Positions 59,108 through 64,000 of a stretch of 64,000 nt of DNA are shown here, in pieces. The stretch spans positions 43,236,501 through 43,300,500 of the forward strand of contig NC_088919.1 of the NCBI RefSeq assembly GCF_963576675.1, written 5' to 3'. The first letter of the stretch is position 1. Each line of letters opens with the position of its first letter. Both the position numbers and the translations under genes were made by a program. This DNA comes from Euphorbia lathyris. Taxonomy: Eukaryota > Streptophyta > Magnoliopsida > Malpighiales > Euphorbiaceae. The notes below the pieces were generated by a model, which was given only the letters and a program-made list of their open reading frames with translations, was not told the DNA's origin and searched no databases.

Positions 59108-60298
59108 TAAGAGAGTTAGAAATTACTCAGTATCACTTATCCTGGTTCGGCCTCTCCGCCTACGTCCAGTCCCCAGACTCCTCCGGGCTTTTAGAATCCA
59201 ATACCGAGCTCTTTAAAGGTAGAGCACAAACCGATTACAAGGCAGTTGAATATGCAAGAGTACCTTCCTCTATTCGTCTACTCAACTCCTACTAAGTGCT
59301 ACAACCCAGCACCTAGATTTCTCTACCACTGAGTATTTACAACCAAATACTCAGCACAACACTCTCAATTCACAATTGATACAGTTTGCTCTTTTTCAGC
59401 TAAAGAACACTTTAGATGATTACAAAACAATCAATGTAGCATTTACACAGGAATAGAAAGTTGGTGTAAGATTGCTTTCTTGTTTTTGAGTGCTTTGAGC
59501 TTGTATTTTTCTCTCTTGTATATTCTGTGATTCGACAATGATCCAAGAGAATTACTTGTCCTTTTTAGTTGTATTCTGAGGATCAAATGATTTGAATTTG
59601 ATTTGTCCGTTGAATCCAAAATTGCTCTTTTGGGGGACAACCTTCTGGTCAGCTTCAGATGTGTAGGCCAATCTTGTTTTCTGATTTCTTCAGATGTCAG
59701 GCTTGTCTTCTTCCTACAGGCTTTGTCCTCTTGCGGAAGTTTGTCTTATAGCAACGAACAGTTGACACATGCATCTCGGAATTTGGCTTTTGCGTAATTC
59801 CAAGGCTTTAATTATTGGTGCAGACAGTTGTCGGATTTGTCTTTTAGCTAACGGATCATTCATGCTGTCTTGAAGATCATTCAGCTTCACTTCGATAGTC
59901 ATTATCTTTGATTGTCACCAAATCTCATACTGAGTTCTTTTTCACTCAGCTTCCATGGTCAGCTTCGTTCTGCAAGATCTAGTTCTGAAGCAGACTTCTT
60001 TTATGCTGAGCTTCGTTCCACTCAGCTTCTTTGGTCAGCTCCATTCTTAAGTTGTTGTTTTGAAGATGACTTATCTTCTCTTGTGCTGAGTTGCTCTTCA
60101 CTCAGCTTGTGTTGTGTTCTCATGCTGACTTTGTCCTGTCTTAACTTTTATTTCCTTTTGCATTTATGTTTATACTCAATATTGAACAAACGAATTAGTA
60201 CAATTAAATCAAAGCACTTAAATTTAATTGTCTCTTAATCATGGATTAAACTTAAATGATTTTGTCAAATCAAAATCTTGTGGAAAGGTGTTTCAACA
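58793..60298 (-). repeat. 5' LTR of element A
   Basis: The 1,506-bp LTR runs from TGTTGGTCCC to TTTCAACA on the plus strand. It contains a (CA)n(TA)n microsatellite at about 59077-59107 that is much shorter in the 3' LTR. The minus-strand TATA box is degraded (CCTTTTTAGTTG near 59561). A 62-codon U3 ORF (59902-59714) is open. Confidence 0.94.
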
Positions 60299-60303
60299 CT
60301 TTT

Positions 60304-62850
60304 TTCAAAAGACATGGCATTATACACAAAATTGCGTGCCCTCACACTCATGCACAAAATGGTATAGCTGAGAGAAAAACTAGACACGTTGTTGATACTT
60401 GTCTTACTCTGTTAGCCAATGCATCTTTGCCTCTAAAATTCTGGAACTATGCCATGATTCATAGTATTAGGTTAATCAACTATCTACCCACCAAAGTTCT
60501 CAAAAACAAATCTCCATATTTTATGTTTTATAACAAACAACATGCCTATAATGCATTGAATATCTTTGGAAGTGGCATCTATCCTCTCCTTCGCCCATAC
60601 AATCCGCATAAATTTGATTTTCGTTCTAAGTTGTGTGTCTACCTTGGTCCATCGGAGAATCACTCTGGGGATTTCTATCTTGAGTATGCCACCGGACGTA
60701 TATACATCTGTAAATTTGTTCAGTATAGTGAAGATATGTTTCCTGCTTCAGCAACCACTACATCATCATCTTCCTCTAGCAACTCTGGGGTAAGCACATC
60801 ATACCAACTCCCATCTCTACTCGGCCCGTATCCAGGTAATTTCTCTATTCCCAATCCTATATTATCTCTTTTACAATTTGTCCCTTGTTCCCAACTAACC
60901 ACACATGTCCACTCTGGGCCTGATCCTGGTACTCCAAATGCCCTCTCTGACTATGAAGTAACAAACACTGCTCCACTAGCTCCACGTCAGACCTTGTCAC
61001 CAGCCATCACATCTGCACCAACACCAGTTCCTCAGAACAATCCTGCTACACCTATTGATTCTCTGGACAATGACACACCTACCACACCAGATGCACCAAC
61101 TGCAACACCTCATGAACAACACACCATGCCACAAACACAGTCTCCTCCTCATGAAGTTGCACCAGTTGCACCACCTGCTCCTGTTCATACTACAAGACCA
61201 CGATCTCGTACTGCATCTATAATTGGTCCACGTCAACATTATATGCAACTTCGAGAGTCTTTTCTTTATTAGGAAGGGCATTTTAAGGGACTTCTCGCTA
61301 CACATCCAAATGGCACGATTGACCCCACGTGTTTCATCAAGTCCAACAAACAACCCGAATGGCGCACGGTAATGTCTGACGAGATTCAAGCCCTTCTTGA
61401 CAATGGCACCTGGAAACTTGTTCCACGACCAAATGATCAACATATCACCACCTCTAGGTGGCTCTTTCGCACAAAGAAGAAGTTAGATGGAACCATTGAT
61501 CGGTACAAAGCTCGTCTAGTAGCACGAGCATTCACTCAGAAAGCCGGTATTGACTACAAAGAAACATTCAATCCCGTGATCAAAGCTACGACCATTCGAT
61601 CTGTCTTTTCCATTACAGCATCAAATAACTGGTTCATCAATCAACTTGACGTCTCTAATGTGTTTCTCCATAGAAACTTATCTGAGTCAATCTATATGAA
61701 CAACCACAGGGGTTCCGGGACAGTGACAGATCGGATCATGTATGTCTTCTTAAAAAGAGTCTCTATGGGTTAAAGCAAGCCCCGTGATAATGGTTCACAC
61801 GGCTCCGAACATTCCTACTCTCGCATGGGTATAAGATGTCACAAGCTAACAACTCTCTCTTCATCAGACGCACCAAAACTAAAAAGACCTACATTCTGTG
61901 CTATGTTGACGACATCCTCATCACATGTAATAATCCTGCACACATTACTAACACCATTGCAGCTATTGAACATGAGTTTCCCATTCGTAACCTTGGTAAG
62001 GCAGAGTACTTTCTGGGAATCGAGATAAGATATGAGAAAGATGGCATTCACTTGTGTCAGGCCAAGTATGTGGCTGACATCCTCGACAGAGTAAAGATGA
62101 TTGACTCCAAACCTACATTAACTCCTATGGCTACCACACCAACACTTTCCAAAGATCTTGGCATCAGCTTGTCCTCTGGAGATGAATACAGAAGCATTGT
62201 GGGAGCACTTCAATATTTAACATTCACTCTTCCTGACATTGCATTTGCGGTTAACAAACTATGTCAGTTTCTGCACTGTCCAACTGATGAACATTAGAAA
62301 GGAGTTAAGAGGGTCCTGTGCTACATTCAAGGCACATCTGATTTTGGGATAGTCATGTCCACCAAACCACTGGATCATATTCATTGTTACTCAGATAGCG
62401 ATTGAGGAAGGTGTCCTGATGATGGAAGATCTACGGGTGCATTTCGTGTCTACCTTGGCTCCAGTATTGTATTATGGAAGACTCGCAAACAACCAACAAT
62501 AGCTAGATCCTCCACTGAGAGTGAATACAAGGCAGTGGCCAATGCCACGGCAAAGCTTCTATGGTTCAAATCGCTTCTCTCGGATCTGGGCTTCCCTCTA
62601 CCCACACCAGTTCAACTGTGGTGTGATAATGTTGGGGCAATCTATCTCACTTCAAATCCGGTATTCCATGCTCGTACAAAACGCATAGAGCTTGACTATA
62701 TTTTGTTCGTGAACTAGTGCAAAATGGATTTCTCAACGTCCGATTCATTCCGACTGATGATCAAGTTGCAGATATTCTTACCAAGCCGCTAGCTCCTTCT
62801 CGCTTCATTATGCTCTGCTCTCGACTCTTTGTTCGTGCCCGCCATCGGCT
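60304..62850 (+). pseudogene. pol: C-terminal integrase, RT and RNase H of element G
   Basis: It resumes the integrase interrupted at 25399, after the duplicated CTTTT (60299-60303), in the same frame: HGIIHKIACPHTH and NGIAERKTRH contain the catalytic glutamate. A Pro/Thr/Ser-rich linker ends in TAG (61270-61272). RT begins near 61372 (KARLVARAFTQKAGIDYKETF), shifts frame just before the SLYGLKQAP motif (about 61755), meets TGA TAA near 61792, and continues with YVDD near 61905. TAG 62295-62297 and a TGA near 62403 replace Trp codons (HWKGVKR and DSDWGRC in related elements). RNase H runs through STESEYKAVANATAKLLW, with a last frameshift near 62700 before RFIPTDDQVADILTKPL. Confidence 0.9.
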
Positions 62851-62851
62851 T

Positions 62852-62864
62852 GAGGGGGGGGGGG
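62852..62864 (+). other. Polypurine tract of element G
   Basis: GAGGGGGGGGGGG lies directly before the 3' LTR start, as needed for plus-strand priming. The G run is unusually long. Confidence 0.8.
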
Positions 62865-63123
62865 TGTTAGAGATAATATTCCTTATTATCCTGTAATCAG
62901 ATCTTTATCTAGTTAGAGTCTCAATTTGCCTATATTACTAACTAGGTAGAGTTCCAATACTTCTGTACTTATATATTATATTCCTATACAAACTTTTATT
63001 GTCTCACTATAAATACAAGGTCCTAGAGCTAATCACACTTAACGTGATTCAAAACATTATTGTACACATTACTTCTCTCTCTATCTCCATAATATTTCTG
63101 TATATCAAACTATACGTCCAACA
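62865..63123 (+). repeat. 3' LTR of element G
   Basis: The 259-bp LTR has the same ends as 22608-22863 and carries the TATA box ACTATAAATA at 63006-63015. GTAAC at 63124-63128 completes the target-site duplication. Confidence 0.92.
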
Positions 63124-64000
63124 GTAACCACCGCCGTTCATCTAAAATAAAGGGATTGGATTTCTTTAACCGGGTCTCTCCAATTTTAGTTGAATGGAAG
63201 AGAATCTAAATCCATATCTAAACATACATAATAATTTAAAAAAATAGATCATAAATACTTTTTATATTTATTTTAATGCAAATATTGAATCCACTTATAG
63301 AATGAAAGGTGTTTTCCGATATTAAAATAATAAAAAATTGGATTTTATTAGATTCTTTTCTTATTTAAAAGTAACATAACCATGTATTTTGAAAAAATAA
63401 AAAAGAAGCATATGTTTAAAAATCATTATCCGACACTTCCTATAATTTTTATACCAACGGTTATCCTATAAAAAAACACATTGAATTCCATCAAGAGTCA
63501 AAATTTTCGAACATATATAATAATTAAAAAAGAATAAAATATCATTATCTTACACTTTCTATAATAATTATAGTAATGGTTATTCTATAAGGATGTGTTT
63601 GGTTAGATAAATTTATGATAGAGAATGAGAATGGTTTATTGCTTTTCTTAATGTTTGGTTTTATTAATTTAAGTTAGTAATGGGAATCACATTTCCCCAT
63701 ATATAAAATTATTGATTCATTTCTCTCCCTATTAATCAATTTGTATTCCCTTACCTTTTGAAATCCACGTTTTTGTTTAATTATTTTTATGAATGTTTTT
63801 GTTCAATTTTTAAGAAACCCACGTTTTCAGTAACTAATGATATATGCTTTTATAAATAAAATAATAATAAAAAACTACATATATGCAATAGACTTATTAT
63901 TCATATTAATTCTATATATCATTCTTTTTCAATATATAAAGGCAAAAACTAACGGATGCCCCGGGACGCTTGATAAGAAATATATTTTATTATTTTTTAT
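63124..64000. other. AT-rich non-element DNA right of element G
   Basis: No gene. 63129-63217 is part of the right arm of the inverted repeat. Two further copies of the CATTAT...CGGTTAT AT-rich unit lie near 63425-63470 and 63543-63590. From 63593 the sequence GGATGTGTTTGGTT and the following ATGAGAATGG...GGGAATCACATT resemble ends of plant miniature DNA transposons, but I cannot find a matching second end. The last 200 bases show nothing I recognise. Confidence 0.6.
63129..63217 (-). repeat. Right arm of the host inverted repeat (outer part)
   Basis: Approximate reverse complement of 21831-21930. The inner part of the same arm is 22572-22607, on the far side of element G. Confidence 0.6.

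Larger units (their letters stand above)
25400..60298 (-). mobile_element. Element A: Sirevirus-like element inserted in G and carrying insertions B and C
   Basis: LTRs lie at 25400-26946 (3') and 58793-60298 (5'), with target-site duplication CTTTT at 25395-25399 and 60299-60303. Subtracting B, C and their duplications leaves about 12 kb. The order on the minus strand is 5' LTR, primer-binding site, gag (58730 to 58274, then 46963 to 45633), pol (45626-42498), promoter-like module, envelope-like gene (41988-39550 and 27927-27473), 3' UTR and 3' LTR. The LTRs differ by about 30 substitutions by eye, near 2%, so insertion was recent, yet every ORF is broken. Confidence 0.93.
22608..63123 (+). 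mobile_element. Element G: short-LTR Ty1/copia element, split by element A
   Basis: LTRs of 256 and 259 bp (22608-22863 and 62865-63123) are both TGTTAGAGATAATATT...CCAACA. They are flanked by the perfect duplication GTAAC (22603-22607 and 63124-63128). Without the insert the element is about 5.6 kb, with gag, protease, integrase, RT and RNase H in copia order and no third ORF. The integrase and RT motifs resemble the Ale/Retrofit group, a family judgement from memory. It is disabled by several stops and frameshifts as well as by the 34.9-kb insertion of A. Confidence 0.92.

Overview
This window is plant repeat DNA made almost entirely of long-terminal-repeat (LTR) retrotransposons, nested in one another and mostly decayed. 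I see no host protein gene, tRNA, rRNA or CRISPR array. The organism is very likely a flowering plant, probably a eudicot: background DNA is AT-rich, Ty1/copia elements dominate, primer-binding sites are of the plant initiator-Met-tRNA type (TGGTATCAGAGC), and one large family has the Sirevirus (SIRE/Maximus-like) layout, with gag, pol and a third envelope-like ORF between LTRs of 1.3-1.5 kb. I cannot name the species.

Layout. (1) 1-4719: element D, the 3' half of a minus-strand Sirevirus (3' UTR, envelope-like pseudogene, end of pol), cut inside reverse transcriptase. (2) 4720-13979: element E, plus strand, with a truncated 5' LTR, an open gag, a pol with one nonsense codon and a decayed envelope-like gene. 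(3) 13980-15386: an LTR of the same family bounded on both sides by CTCAG. (4) 15387-21402: element F, minus strand, with truncated pol, frameshifted gag and its 5' LTR. That LTR is split by an unrelated solo LTR (19171-20782, target-site duplication CAGGC). (5) 21403-22607: non-element AT-rich DNA. (6) 22608-63123: element G, a small copia element (256-bp LTRs, duplication GTAAC). Its integrase is split by element A (25400-60298, minus strand, duplication CTTTT). A is itself split by C (27928-39544, minus, duplication AACTT/AGCTT) in the envelope-like gene and by B (46964-58268, plus, duplication CTCAT) in gag. (7) 63124-64000: the other side of the DNA that G entered.

The insertion order can be read from the sequence: host, then G, then A, then B and C. 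Rough by-eye LTR divergence is about 2% for A and B and a little over 1% for C, so the nest formed recently. D, E, F and A form one subfamily (LTR about 1.5 kb, gag and pol in one frame separated by UAG). B and C form a second (LTR about 1.33 kb, pol shifted by 5 nt from gag). In a working element gag would form the particle, pol would supply protease, integrase, reverse transcriptase and RNase H, and the role of the envelope-like protein is unknown. No copy here looks fully autonomous.

The most interesting signal is a promoter-like module immediately upstream of the envelope-like ORF. In A, B, C and D it combines a block containing a TGACGTA motif, a TATA box about 115 bp later and the ORF start about 100 bp after that; E keeps the TATA box and a degraded block. 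This suggests that the third gene has its own internal promoter. Other notable signals are repeated polypurine-tract-like GGGGGAG motifs including one inside the envelope-like ORF, a gag with four zinc knuckles, a splice-donor-like site at the start of pol, a U3 palindrome just upstream of the TATA box, and an inverted repeat in host DNA that element G interrupted.
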